A DNA stretch of 64,000 bases from NCBI RefSeq assembly GCF_014200605.1, contig NZ_JACHCE010000001.1:496001-560000 (forward strand). Reading direction: 5' to 3'. Below are positions 1 to 8,877 of the stretch, piece by piece (the first letter of the stretch is position 1; each line of letters begins with the position of its first letter). This DNA is from Pedobacter cryoconitis (GTDB lineage Bacteria > Bacteroidota > Bacteroidia > Sphingobacteriales > Sphingobacteriaceae). A program made the translations under genes and the position numbers. The notes under the pieces are model-generated. The model did not search any database. It was not told the origin of the DNA and was given only the letters and a program-made list of their open reading frames with translations.

Positions 1-411
1 TCCAAGCAATTGATTTCTCACGGGATCATCACTTTCCACTACTTTTTCTATCACTACGTTAGTGCCATAAATAGCCTGGTATGCTTTACGCCAGAAGTTT
101 TCTACATTCCCCTGATTTTTCTGATGCTGATAGTTATAGGCATAGAATAAGGGATCTGTAGTGGTTCCGCTCAGTGAAACATTATCACTGGCATATTCAG
201 AGAAAATATGGTAGTTACGTACATAATAAGGGTCTTTAATATAATTATAGGTCCCAATAGTGGCAGATTGAAGCCCTTCGAGTGTATTGACTACATTTTC
301 ATTAATGATCCCATTATAAGGAGGCAGGATCAGGTCTTTTTTGCAGGCTGTAACAGACACCATAAGTGCCATCGCTACGATTGTTTTATAGCTGTTAATC
401 ATTTTTGTCAT
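1..411 (-). CDS. SusD/RagB-family outer-membrane lipoprotein, N-terminal part only
   Basis: The reading frame stays open to the left window edge, so only about 137 N-terminal residues are present. It begins MTKMINSYK (start at 411, or 402 if the second Met is used), followed by a short hydrophobic stretch and a lipobox-like VSVTACKKD, which predicts lipidation at Cys. The next residues (LPPYNGIINEN, then a stretch on sampling an inserted helix and a conserved Tyr/Asn-rich segment) are typical of SusD N-termini. It starts 19 bp after the stop of the SusC gene on the same strand, the usual susC-susD operon. Such proteins bind glycans at the cell surface and close over the SusC channel. The rest of the protein cannot be judged. 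Confidence 0.85.
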   Translation of the reverse strand, partial: MTKMINSYKTIVAMALMVSVTACKKDLILPPYNGIINENVVNTLEGLQSATIGTYNYIKDPYYVRNYHIFSEYASDNVSLSGTTTDPLFYAYNYQHQKNQGNVENFWRKAYQAIYGTNVVIEKVVESDDPVRNQLLG

Positions 412-430
412 CTTTAAATCAGGGTTATAC

Positions 431-3400
431 TTAAAATCCTATGTTAACACCAAATAATATCTTTTTGCTGATCGGGTATTTAGTACCGCTGCTTCCGCTT
501 GTATTTGGAGTAGAGAAAATTGTAGCAGGGTCCAGGTCGGAAACTTCAGGGTCCATACCTGAGAATTTGGTTAAAGTAACCAGGTTATCTGCACTTACAT
601 AAACTCTCAGACTTGAAACTTTAAGTCTTTTGGTAATTGCATCTGTAAAATTATAACCGAGTGTGATATTACGTAATCTCAGGTAAGAGCCATCTTCCAG
701 ATACCTTGAAGACGGTTTGTTTGATAATTTATTCCCATTCACTACAGCTTTTGGATGTGTCGCAATGTCTCCGGGATTTTCCCATCTGTTCCAGCCGTCT
801 TTTAAGACCATGCTGTTGTATTGCGGATAAGCTCCATCGGCATCAAATACTTCACGGTTTCCATTATAGATCTTGCTGCCATATACAAAATTGAAAAATG
901 CATTTAAGCTGAAATTCTTATAAGTGAACTCGTTGCCCATACCACCGGTGAATTTTGGTGATGAAGTACCCACATATCTTCTCTCGGCAGCGTTATAGTT
1001 GTTTGTCGTAGTTGTTGTACCATCTGCTTTGGTCATATACCATAGCGGATCACCATTGGCCGGATCTACACCTGCCCATTCTCTGGTATACCATGAATTC
1101 ATATCATGGCCTACAGCAATATTCTGGTTGGCAAACCTGGCTATAGGCTGATCCAGATAGAGTTTGGTTACCCTGTTTTTGTTAAAACCGATATTGAAAC
1201 TTGTATTCCATTTAAAGTCACCTGTGAAATTTTTAGTACTTAACTCAATATCAATTCCCTGATTTTTAACAGACCCGATATTTTGCAGGTAACTGTAAAA
1301 ACCAGTGGCAGCCGAAAGCGGTACATTGATAATCAGATCTTTATTGGTACGCTGGTAAACATCGACACTTAATTCAATTCTGTTCCAGAAACCAATATTA
1401 AATCCGGCATTGACGGTAGTAGGGGTTTCCCAGGTTAAATCATAATTAGCGATAGCAGAAGGGTAACCTCCCGGGATGTTTGCATATTGAGCATCGAAAT
1501 TATATAACGGTAATGAACTGTAATCTCCGTTAGGCGTATTACCGGTAACTCCATAACTACCACGTAATTTCAGATTCGTAATGACACTGGATTTGAAAAA
1601 TTTCTCATTGGAAATTAACCATCCGCCGGCAAGAGAATAGAATAAGCCAAATTTATGGTTTGCACCGAATTTGGATGATCCGTCATTACGCAAAGAAACT
1701 GTTCCAAAATAGCGGTTATCATAATTATAATCTGCCATGAAAAGCTCAGAAATAAAACGGCTTTTTGATTTACCGCCTCTTAACAGGTAGGGGGTAGCCG
1801 TTGAATTCAATGTTTCCAGACCAGGTTGGATACCATAACCTGTTCCGTCAATATTGTCCACATAGTTTTGCTGATATTCAAAACCTGCAATTCCAGATAA
1901 ATTGTGTTTTCCAAAACTATGGGATGCATTGAATAAATTGGAGGTAAGCACACTATTTGCATAGTTATATAAGTTCCTCAATTCTCCCAGATTACCTTTC
2001 CCGGTTGGGGTACGGGCATCATTCAGAATTTCTCTTCTGGTATTGCTGGTTGTATAGCGGTTTGAACTTGCAAAATTTAACCAGTCAGTCAGCTTATATT
2101 CCAGTTTTAAGTCACCAGCTAAGGTCTGGCCTCTTTCATTGTCTACATTATAATCATTCAGATAGACGAAATTGCTTTTATCGCGTCCGTACCACTGGCT
2201 TTCCTGATCAATATATCTTGGCGTACCATCGCTATTGTAGGGATTATCCCAGGGTACATTGGTATAGGCCTGGTAAAGCGCCCCGGTGCGGTCATCAGTT
2301 CTTTTGCTAAAGCCTGCATTGATCCTGGTGGTAATTTTAAAACGGTCATTTACTTTATGATCCAGGTTGACCCTGAAATTGATATTGTTGTAGCCTGTAT
2401 TAACCAGTGTACCTTTTTCATCATAGTAATCGGCACCTACATAAAAATGTGTTTTTTCATCACCGCCCGAAATATTAATGTTCTGGCTATTGGTATAGGC
2501 CTGTCTGAAAGCTTCTTTTCTCCAGTCTGTATTTCCAGGATTGGAAGGTAAAAATCCTGATAAATAAGCAGCGCTGGTTAATGGAAGTGCCTTTTGGGTC
2601 AGATAAGCATCTATCTGCTGTTGTGTAGGATTTGGGGTGGTAGCCTGAAGCTGTTTGATATAACTGGCCCTTTTTGTATTGTAATCATTGGTATACAAAT
2701 AGGTGCTGTAATCCAGTAATTGCTGACCATTCATCAATTGGAAGTTGCCCTGAGAAGCGTTGTTAATTCCGTAAGAGCCACTGTAATTGATGCTTGTTTT
2801 ACCGCTTTTACCTTGTTTGGTCGTGATAACGATTACCCCATTTGCAGCTCTTGAACCATAAAGTCCGGTTGCACCTGCATCTTTTAATACGGTAATGGAT
2901 TCAATATCCCTTGGGTTGGCAGTACCGCCAATTACCCCGTCTACAACAGTAAGAGGCTCCATATTTGCACTAAAAGTACCTGTACCCCTTATTCTGATGG
3001 TAGCCGGTGTTCCTGGTTGCCCTGAAGAAGAGGAAACTGCTACCCCGGCCGCTTTTCCTTGTAAAAGGTTAGCCGCATCATTGCTGGTTACATCTAAAAG
3101 CTGTTTAGCAGATACTGTAGAAACAGAACTGACAATCTGTGACTTGCTTTTTGAGGTATAACCAACTACAACAACCTCATCCATTTGTTTGGAATCGGGT
3201 TTAAGGCTTATATTAATTGTGTTTTTACCTGACAGGGCAATATCCTGCTGCATGTATCCGATATAGCTGAATTCTAAAATTACATCGGTAGTCGTTTTTA
3301 GTACAAATTTACCGCTGACATCAGTAATGGTACCATTTGTCGTTTTCCTGACTTTTACGGATACCCCTGGCATAGCAAGGCCCTGTTCGTCTGTCACTTT

Positions 3401-3562
3401 TCCTGTAACAAAGGTTTGAGCGAAGGTGATACCGGAGCAGAATGTAAGCAGTAAGATGATTATTGCTTTGGTTAGTTGATAGAAGGAAAGCTTTTTGCGC
3501 TCGCCTGACGGTGGGAAAACCCGGTTCAGTACCGGATTAATCGGTGTGTAGAGTTTTGTCAT
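431..3562 (-). CDS. SusC/RagA-family TonB-dependent outer-membrane transporter (no STN domain)
   Basis: About 1,043 residues from the preferred start MTKLYTPIN. An in-frame ATG at 3592 would add ten residues that do not look like a signal peptide. A hydrophobic signal segment ends at TFAQ. It is followed by a carboxypeptidase-regulatory-like domain (TGKVTDEQGLAMPGVSVKV to YIGYMQQDI), the TonB-box region DEVVVVGY, a plug with IRIRGTGTF and the DAGATGLYGSRAANGVI motif typical of SusC, and a long beta-barrel ending in Phe (LFGVNIGF). It imports oligosaccharides with the SusD encoded just downstream. No STN domain precedes the plug, so it is not expected to signal to a FecR-type anti-sigma factor. 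The LacI-like operators upstream suggest repression control instead. Confidence 0.95.
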   Translation of the reverse strand: MTKLYTPINPVLNRVFPPSGERKKLSFYQLTKAIIILLLTFCSGITFAQTFVTGKVTDEQGLAMPGVSVKVRKTTNGTITDVSGKFVLKTTTDVILEFSYIGYMQQDIALSGKNTINISLKPDSKQMDEVVVVGYTSKSKSQIVSSVSTVSAKQLLDVTSNDAANLLQGKAAGVAVSSSSGQPGTPATIRIRGTGTFSANMEPLTVVDGVIGGTANPRDIESITVLKDAGATGLYGSRAANGVIVITTKQGKSGKTSINYSGSYGINNASQGNFQLMNGQQLLDYSTYLYTNDYNTKRASYIKQLQATTPNPTQQQIDAYLTQKALPLTSAAYLSGFLPSNPGNTDWRKEAFRQAYTNSQNINISGGDEKTHFYVGADYYDEKGTLVNTGYNNINFRVNLDHKVNDRFKITTRINAGFSKRTDDRTGALYQAYTNVPWDNPYNSDGTPRYIDQESQWYGRDKSNFVYLNDYNVDNERGQTLAGDLKLEYKLTDWLNFASSNRYTTSNTRREILNDARTPTGKGNLGELRNLYNYANSVLTSNLFNASHSFGKHNLSGIAGFEYQQNYVDNIDGTGYGIQPGLETLNSTATPYLLRGGKSKSRFISELFMADYNYDNRYFGTVSLRNDGSSKFGANHKFGLFYSLAGGWLISNEKFFKSSVITNLKLRGSYGVTGNTPNGDYSSLPLYNFDAQYANIPGGYPSAIANYDLTWETPTTVNAGFNIGFWNRIELSVDVYQRTNKDLIINVPLSAATGFYSYLQNIGSVKNQGIDIELSTKNFTGDFKWNTSFNIGFNKNRVTKLYLDQPIARFANQNIAVGHDMNSWYTREWAGVDPANGDPLWYMTKADGTTTTTNNYNAAERRYVGTSSPKFTGGMGNEFTYKNFSLNAFFNFVYGSKIYNGNREVFDADGAYPQYNSMVLKDGWNRWENPGDIATHPKAVVNGNKLSNKPSSRYLEDGSYLRLRNITLGYNFTDAITKRLKVSSLRVYVSADNLVTLTKFSGMDPEVSDLDPATIFSTPNTSGSSGTKYPISKKILFGVNIGF

Positions 3563-3685
3563 GCAGAAAAATGTTAAGATTTGGTTAGTCATCCCGGGAG
3601 AAGGAATTTCCGATAGCTTCTCTTAAGGAATAATTGAAGGTATAAAGCAACAGGCGTGTATAAAGTATTTAAACAGCGCTAAATC

Positions 3686-3700
3686 CACGCAAACGTTTGA
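3686..3700 (-). promoter_or_regulatory. LacI-family operator-like site, susC-proximal
   Basis: Read on the minus strand the sequence is TCAAACGTTTGCGTG, whose core AAACGTTT is a perfect palindrome with the central CG step typical of LacI/GalR-family operators. It differs at one base from the second site at 3905-3919 and is in the opposite orientation. It lies about 125 bp upstream of the susC start, where it could control that promoter. Confidence 0.6.
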
Positions 3701-3904
3701 TATGTTTTATGAATGCGTCTGATCGCTAAAAAGAAAAAAAACAGGTAAATGCAGGGTATTTTCGAATGATATATTCGAATAAGTTGTAATTCACAGAAAA
3801 AATCATCGTTTTTACAAAATCGTCTGATTTTTAGCTTTGTTTTTCGGGAAAACCGTGTTTTATAAGCACGATCAGGCTTACACAAACCTCTTATTTCGGC
3901 ATAA

Positions 3905-3919
3905 GCAAACGTTTGCGTG
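3905..3919 (+). promoter_or_regulatory. LacI-family operator-like site, GH109-operon-proximal
   Basis: GCAAACGTTTGC (3905-3916) is a perfect 12-bp palindrome, extended by GTG shared with the first site. It lies about 140 bp upstream of the start at 4055. Two matching sites 216 bp apart could allow looping by a tetrameric or paired LacI-type repressor; this is inference. Confidence 0.65.
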
Positions 3920-4054
3920 ATAATTGAAGTCTGTCATTTCATGGCTTGGAAGGAAAATTTATACCTTGTAATCACCAACGGGAGGTTTAATTAACCACTG
4001 AACCTCCGGTGTCTGCTTAAAAAATATTTGAACAGCATCTTAATAAAGAAATAA

Positions 4055-4699
4055 ATGGACAGAAGAGAAATCTTTAATATTCTTTTTAATGGAAGTATGG
4101 TCAATGTGCCAATTGTTCCAGAACCAGATCCGGTTTTAGAAACTCCTGCATATTTAAGAACTGACCAGGCTATTCCATTCTTTAAAGAATGGACAGCGCT
4201 GCCGGCAGAAGATAATTTCAGTCCTGAATTTTCTGTGGAATATGCTTTCACGATTATGCTGGACCTGAATTATCCTGCAAAAGCACCTAACCAGGAAAAT
4301 GCTATAGTCTGCAAACAGTTTATGCTGGGAATTAAAAATGGACATTCCATACAGGCAGGTATAAATGAACAGGGATATCTTTTTATAGATAAGGTGGTTG
4401 ATTTGAGAGCCATTGAAAAAGATAAACTGCTTACGGGAATTCAGCTTGTTCTGGCTGTTAATCCACTAGGTACGGGGATGAGCTTCGCTAAATTGAAAAT
4501 CATGGACAGGGCAGGCCTGACACTTTCTACTTTGAAGTCCATGCAGTATGCAACTACCGACTGGGCCGGGGATATAAAGATCACAGATCCGGATTTTAAT
4601 TTCCTGCGGATTGAAGGCCTGAAGGCAGTTCATCATACGGATACTTCCTATCCGCAGTATCCATACAAAAGACAAGACACAATTGAAATAATAATATAG
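4055..4699 (+). CDS. Unknown 214-residue protein, first gene of the GH109 operon
   Basis: I do not recognise a family. The N-terminus MDRREIFNILFNG has the RRE of a twin-arginine-like start, and the next gene begins MNRREF, but no hydrophobic segment follows, so export by Tat is doubtful. The body is mixed alpha/beta, rich in Asp, Leu and Ile, and contains many alternating hydrophobic stretches (EYAFTIMLDLNYPAK, GIQLVLAVNPLGTG) that would fit a beta-sandwich. It ends DTIEIII. It is separated from the GH109 gene by 29 bp, so co-transcription is likely and a role in the same glycan pathway is inferred. Codon use looks like that of its neighbours and there is no sign of a frameshift. Confidence 0.75.
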   Translation: MDRREIFNILFNGSMVNVPIVPEPDPVLETPAYLRTDQAIPFFKEWTALPAEDNFSPEFSVEYAFTIMLDLNYPAKAPNQENAIVCKQFMLGIKNGHSIQAGINEQGYLFIDKVVDLRAIEKDKLLTGIQLVLAVNPLGTGMSFAKLKIMDRAGLTLSTLKSMQYATTDWAGDIKITDPDFNFLRIEGLKAVHHTDTSYPQYPYKRQDTIEIII

Positions 4700-4728
4700 C
4701 TAACCAATTATCTGAACTAAAAAAAATT

Positions 4729-6081
4729 ATGAACAGACGAGAATTTGTAACATCAACTACGCTCACTGCAGCAGCATTGACTATCCTGCCAGAAAAATCA
4801 CTTTTTGCCAATTATGCTGGAGAGAAAGTTAAAATTGCAATGATGGGCGTTGGTCTGCGCGGGCAAAATCACCTTGCTTTACTTCTAAAAAGAGATGATG
4901 TTGAATTAGTTGCTATCTGTGATGTAGATTCAAGAATGCTTGATATGGCTAAGGCCCTGATCACTAAAAGCGGAAAACCTATGCCTAAGATCTTTACAGG
5001 TGATAACAATGCCTGGAAAAAAATGCTTCAGTTAAAAGATCTGAAATCTGTTTTGATTGCTACCCCATGGGAATGGCATAAAGCAATGATTATCGGTTCT
5101 ATTGAAGCAGGTATAAAGTATGTCGCTACAGAAGTAGTGCTGGGTATTACCCTTCAGGACCACTGGGATGTAGTTCATGCTGCGGAAAAACATGATGCAC
5201 ACGTGATGATGCTCGAAAATGTTTGCTATAGAAGAGATGTACTTGCTGTTTTAAATATGGTAAGACAGGGTATTTTCGGAGAGATTCTGCACTTACAGGG
5301 CGGTTATCAGCACGATTTGAGAGAGGTTAAGTTTAATGACGGTATAAAACCTTATGGTGGTGGCGTAGAATTTAATGAAAAAGGATTCTCAGAAGCCAGA
5401 TGGAGAACAAATCACTCGGTACATCGTAATGGTGAGTTATATCCGACACATGGTATCGGGCCGGTGGCTCAGTGTATCAATATTAACAGGGGAAACAAGT
5501 TCCTTAAATTAAATTCATTCGCTACAAAATCCAGAGGCCTGCATAAATATGTGGTAGACAAAGGAGGGGAGAGCCATCCGAATGCAAAAGTTAATTTCAG
5601 ACTAGGTGATATCGTAACTACGACTATTGATTGTGCCAATGGAGAAACAATTATCCTTCAGCATGATACGAACTCTCCAAGACCTTATTCTCTGGGTTTC
5701 CGTGTACAGGGAACGAATGGGTTATGGATGGATATTAATGATAGTGTATATGTAGAAGGCGTGAGCAAACCACACCGATGGGACAGTGCGAAAGAATGGT
5801 TGGAGAAATACGATCACCCGCTATGGAAAAAATATAGCAGTGATGCAGAAGGTGCAGGTCATGGTGGAATGGATTTCTTTGTACTGCACGCTTTTATTGA
5901 ATCTGTAAAACGCGGTACACCTACACCATTAGATGTTTATGATGCAGCAGCATGGAGTGCAATTACCCCTTTAAGTGAGCAGTCAATAGAACTGGGCAAT
6001 GAAACTATTGATTTCCCTGATTTTACCAGCGGACACTGGATGACCAGAAAACCTGTTTTCGCTTTAAACGACGATTATTAA
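4729..6081 (+). CDS. GH109-like alpha-N-acetylgalactosaminidase (Gfo/Idh/MocA fold)
   Basis: 450 residues. A Tat-type leader (MNRREFVTSTTLTAAALTILP, RR at 3-4) points to folded export with bound NAD. A Rossmann motif GVGLRG follows at about 41-46, then CDVDSRML, and the family signatures LENVCYRRDVLAVLNMVRQG, NRGNKF and KGGESHPNAKV. The motif NGELYPTHGIGP carries Tyr238 and His241, matching the residues considered catalytic in the Elizabethkingia enzyme, and the C-terminus FALNDDY matches that enzyme as I recall it. GH109 enzymes cleave terminal alpha-GalNAc by an NAD-dependent oxidation-elimination route. The neighbouring SusC/SusD genes support a glycan-use role. Some GH109-like proteins act on other substrates, so GalNAc specificity is an inference. 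Confidence 0.85.
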   Translation: MNRREFVTSTTLTAAALTILPEKSLFANYAGEKVKIAMMGVGLRGQNHLALLLKRDDVELVAICDVDSRMLDMAKALITKSGKPMPKIFTGDNNAWKKMLQLKDLKSVLIATPWEWHKAMIIGSIEAGIKYVATEVVLGITLQDHWDVVHAAEKHDAHVMMLENVCYRRDVLAVLNMVRQGIFGEILHLQGGYQHDLREVKFNDGIKPYGGGVEFNEKGFSEARWRTNHSVHRNGELYPTHGIGPVAQCININRGNKFLKLNSFATKSRGLHKYVVDKGGESHPNAKVNFRLGDIVTTTIDCANGETIILQHDTNSPRPYSLGFRVQGTNGLWMDINDSVYVEGVSKPHRWDSAKEWLEKYDHPLWKKYSSDAEGAGHGGMDFFVLHAFIESVKRGTPTPLDVYDAAAWSAITPLSEQSIELGNETIDFPDFTSGHWMTRKPVFALNDDY

Positions 6082-6110
6082 GCCCTGCATAAACCTTAAT
6101 TAACAAATAA

Positions 6111-6140
6111 GCCGGTCAATTCATTGACCGGCTTTGGGCT
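6111..6140 (+). terminator. Rho-independent terminator after the GH109 gene
   Basis: A perfect 9-bp stem, GCCGGTCAA (6111-6119) and TTGACCGGC (6124-6132), with a four-base TTCA loop is followed by TTTGGGCTT. It begins 30 bp after the stop codon. Confidence 0.8.
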
Positions 6141-6202
6141 TATATAAACAGCCCTGGCAATAATTAATTTGTAATTGCAGACTACATGTTTATATTTGTG
6201 TA

Positions 6203-6257
6203 CACGGAAATGGTGTCTTCCGACTTAACCGCCCTAAAAAGCTGATGGCGCCTGCAA
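6203..6257 (+). ncRNA. Fluoride riboswitch (crcB motif)
   Basis: The sequence fits the fluoride aptamer. A P1 helix CGGAA (6205-6209) pairs with TTCCG (6218-6222) and encloses ATGGTGTC. After a purine-rich joining segment and GCCCTAAAAAGC comes the invariant CTGATGGCGCCTGC (6242-6255). GGTGTC (6212-6217) can pair over six positions with GGCGCC (6247-6252), counting G-U pairs; this is the expected pseudoknot. The aptamer ends about 55 bp before the ATG of a CLC-family transporter, the typical target. No clear terminator hairpin precedes the gene, so control of translation initiation is a possible mode. Confidence 0.88.
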
Positions 6258-6310
6258 AATTAATCTGATGAGCAATTCAGTTCGTTGGAATAAATTATTT
6301 GTAGGTATAT

Positions 6311-7639
6311 ATGAAAACTTTTAACCATCTGATCCGCTGGACACTTTTAATCCTCCCTATCGCTATTACTATAGGAACTGTAGTTGCCTTTTTTCTTTGG
6401 TTGCTGACTGCCGCAATACATTTACGTTTTCAGTATAAATGGCTGCTCTTTTTATTGCCTTTTGCAGGGGTACTGATTCATTTGATTTATCAGTCTGTAG
6501 GAAAGTCTTCTGAAAAGGGGAACAACCTGATTATGGACGAAATTCATGAAAGTGGCGGCGGGGTACCCTGGCGTATGGCCCCGGTAATTTTGGTGACTAC
6601 AATTATTACGCATCTTTTTGGAGGTTCGGCCGGCAGAGAAGGTACAGCAGTCCAAATTGGGGGAAGCATTGCCGCTATGTTTGGGAAATGGTTTAACCTG
6701 AATGAACAGGATACTAAAATGGTATTGACAGCAGGTATTGCTGCGGGATTCGGGGCTGTTTTTGGTACACCTGTAACAGGGGCTATTTTTGCGATGGAGG
6801 TACTGACGCTCGGCAGGATTAAATACGATGCTTTGTTTCCAGTTCTGGTTGCCAGTATAATCGGTGATTTAACGGTTTCTGCCTGGCAAATTCACCATAC
6901 GGCTTATCATATCGCTGTTTTACCGCAAACACCCTACTTTTTATCAGATTATCTGCCAATAGATCTTTTGCTGTTGAGCAAAGTGATTGCCGCATCAGTC
7001 GTATTCGGACTGGCCAGTTACCTGTTTTCTATAACAGTCCATCAGGTAAAGAAAGTTTTTGCAAAACTGTTTAAAGTGAGCTGGATGATCCCTTTGGCTG
7101 GTGGTTTGATCCTGATCGGGTTGACTTATCTGATTGGTAAACCAGATTATTTAAGTTTGGGTGTGGACGCAGAATATCCGGGGGCAGTTACTATTCCTTC
7201 TGCATTTATACAGGGAGGGGCTGATACCTGGAGCTGGCTTTGGAAAACAATTTATACGACTTTAACTTTGGGAACAGGGTTTAAAGGAGGAGAAGTTACT
7301 CCTTTGTTTTACATCGGTGCAACTTTGGGAAATACGCTTTCCGCATTGCTGAATGCACCGGTAAGTTTATTTGCAGCTTTAGGGTTTATTGCAGTTTTTG
7401 CAGGGGCAACCAATACACCTTTAGCCTGCACCATGATGGGGATTGAATTGTTTGGCGGTGAGTATACTTTATTCTTTGCTGTTGCTTGTTTTACATCCTA
7501 TTTTTTTAGTGGTCGTTCGGGTATTTACAGTGCACAGAGGACCGCTGTGCCGAAGATCTTTGATGAGCGTTTGGGTCTGATTGAAGATGTTCAAAAACAG
7601 GGTTTTATGAAGCGATTGTTATCAAGATATAAAGGCTGA
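6311..7639 (+). CDS. CLC-F type fluoride/proton antiporter
   Basis: 442 residues with about ten hydrophobic segments, a CLC-family channel/antiporter. The motif GGSAGREGTAVQIGG places the gating glutamate at Glu110. Thr follows in GREGT, where ordinary chloride CLCs usually have GREGP; GREGT is a mark of the fluoride-exporting subgroup. Further CLC signatures are GFGAVFGTPVTGAIFAMEVLT and GFKGGEVTPLFYIGATLGN. The family exports F- in exchange for H+ and protects against fluoride. The fluoride riboswitch directly upstream supports this specificity. It stands alone, with a new promoter region after it. Confidence 0.93.
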   Translation: MKTFNHLIRWTLLILPIAITIGTVVAFFLWLLTAAIHLRFQYKWLLFLLPFAGVLIHLIYQSVGKSSEKGNNLIMDEIHESGGGVPWRMAPVILVTTIITHLFGGSAGREGTAVQIGGSIAAMFGKWFNLNEQDTKMVLTAGIAAGFGAVFGTPVTGAIFAMEVLTLGRIKYDALFPVLVASIIGDLTVSAWQIHHTAYHIAVLPQTPYFLSDYLPIDLLLLSKVIAASVVFGLASYLFSITVHQVKKVFAKLFKVSWMIPLAGGLILIGLTYLIGKPDYLSLGVDAEYPGAVTIPSAFIQGGADTWSWLWKTIYTTLTLGTGFKGGEVTPLFYIGATLGNTLSALLNAPVSLFAALGFIAVFAGATNTPLACTMMGIELFGGEYTLFFAVACFTSYFFSGRSGIYSAQRTAVPKIFDERLGLIEDVQKQGFMKRLLSRYKG

Positions 7640-7797
7640 TTCAGACCTGAGTAACAAAATCATTATAAATATTTCTTTGTTCGGTTTAGCAAGGTATTAT
7701 GCGGATATTACTTCAGGTTATCGGTGATTACTTTTTGTGTTTATGAACCTTGATTTGTTAACCTCACCTTTGATGGCAGAAGAAAGAATTTAATGTA

Positions 7798-8874
7798 ATG
7801 TCAAAGAATAAATTAGACGAAACTGACCAGATATTAGTGCATACTGCCCGCTCGATCCTGCTGATCACTGCGCTTTTTATGATTTGCAGCGCAATTCTGA
7901 TCAGCGTTTTTCTATGGAATGGGGAGGAAAAGAAGAATTTGACGGATACCCCGCAGATATTAACTGATCAGATAGCTTCGCCACGTAAAAAAACTGTTCC
8001 GGTCAGTTCTGCTGATCAGGACTGGAAAGCTCCTGATGAAAATACAATTCCAGCCGGGAAAGCCGGAGAAATGATCAGATATGGAAAAGACCTGATCGCC
8101 AATACAGCCAAATATTTTGGTCCCAACGGCTCTGTTGCAGCAATCAGCAATGGAATGAATTGTCAGAATTGCCATTTGCAGGGAGGTACAAAAATTTTCG
8201 GTAACAACTATGCTGTCTTTTTTACCAGTTATCCTAAAAAGAGTAACAGATCTGGTCAGGTTGTTCCGGCTTCAAACCGGATTGCAGAATGTTTTGAACG
8301 CAGCCTTGCCGGGAAATTCCCGGATGCATCCGGCAAAGAAGTACAAGCTATGCTGGTTTATTTAAAATGGGTAGGTTCGGGAGTGAAAAAAGGAGATGAG
8401 GTTTTTGGGACTGGTTTTCAGAGGTTGAAATATATGGACAGACCAGCTGATCCGCAACGTGGAAAAATGATATATGCTTCAAAATGCGTTTCTTGTCATG
8501 GAGAACATGGTGAGGGGGTACGCACAGCTGACCAGGCAAATTATACTTATCCGCCATTATGGGGAGAGCATAGTTATAATGATGCAGCAGGCATGTACAG
8601 GCTGAGTAATTTTGCAGGTTTTGTTAAGAACAATATGCCTTTTGGAGCTACTTATAAAGATCCACAGCTGACTGATGAAGAATCGTGGGATCTGGCCGCT
8701 TTTGTAAATTCCCAGCCCAGAAAACATAAAGATCAGCATAAAGATTATCCGGACTTAACTAAAAAACCAATAGATGCACCATTTGGACCTTATGGTGATC
8801 AATTCACAAAGACTCAACATAAATACGGTCCGTATCAGCCTATAGCTGATTATTATAAATCCTATAAAAAATAA
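7798..8874 (+). CDS. tsdA: TsdA-like dihaem cytochrome c (thiosulfate dehydrogenase / tetrathionate reductase family)
   Basis: 358 residues with one N-terminal membrane segment at about 17-41, which acts as signal or anchor. Two haem c motifs are present: CQNCH at 122-126 in NGMNCQNCHLQGG and CVSCH at 230-234. Between them is SNRIAECFERSLAGK; its Cys165 fits the position of the unusual His/Cys axial ligand of TsdA haem 1. The surrounding pattern (GKDLIANTAKYFGPNG, AMLVYLKWVGSG) also fits TsdA. These enzymes interconvert thiosulfate and tetrathionate in the periplasm; the direction cannot be read from sequence. It is the first gene of an operon with a DsrE-like protein (3-bp gap) and a periplasmic binding protein. 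Another dihaem c-type enzyme is the main alternative. Confidence 0.75.
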   Translation: MSKNKLDETDQILVHTARSILLITALFMICSAILISVFLWNGEEKKNLTDTPQILTDQIASPRKKTVPVSSADQDWKAPDENTIPAGKAGEMIRYGKDLIANTAKYFGPNGSVAAISNGMNCQNCHLQGGTKIFGNNYAVFFTSYPKKSNRSGQVVPASNRIAECFERSLAGKFPDASGKEVQAMLVYLKWVGSGVKKGDEVFGTGFQRLKYMDRPADPQRGKMIYASKCVSCHGEHGEGVRTADQANYTYPPLWGEHSYNDAAGMYRLSNFAGFVKNNMPFGATYKDPQLTDEESWDLAAFVNSQPRKHKDQHKDYPDLTKKPIDAPFGPYGDQFTKTQHKYGPYQPIADYYKSYKK

Positions 8875-8877
8875 AAG

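Larger units (their letters stand above)
3593..4054. promoter_or_regulatory. Divergent control region between susC and the GH109 operon
   Basis: This 462-bp gene-free stretch separates the leftward susC/susD operon from the rightward unknown/GH109 operon. It is AT-rich and contains two near-identical LacI-type palindromes (listed separately) whose centres are 216 bp apart. I see no convincing small gene: a 68-codon frame inside it on the minus strand has no signal peptide or recognisable composition and covers the operators. The regulator itself is not encoded in the window. Confidence 0.6.

Noticed and set aside
2895..3161. An 88-codon frame opposite the SusC gene
   Set aside because: It mirrors the carboxypeptidase-regulatory and plug domain of SusC on the other strand; protein composition is not coding-like.
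3679..3885. A 68-codon minus-strand frame between the divergent glycan operons
   Set aside because: It overlaps one LacI-type operator, is AT-driven in composition and has no recognisable features.
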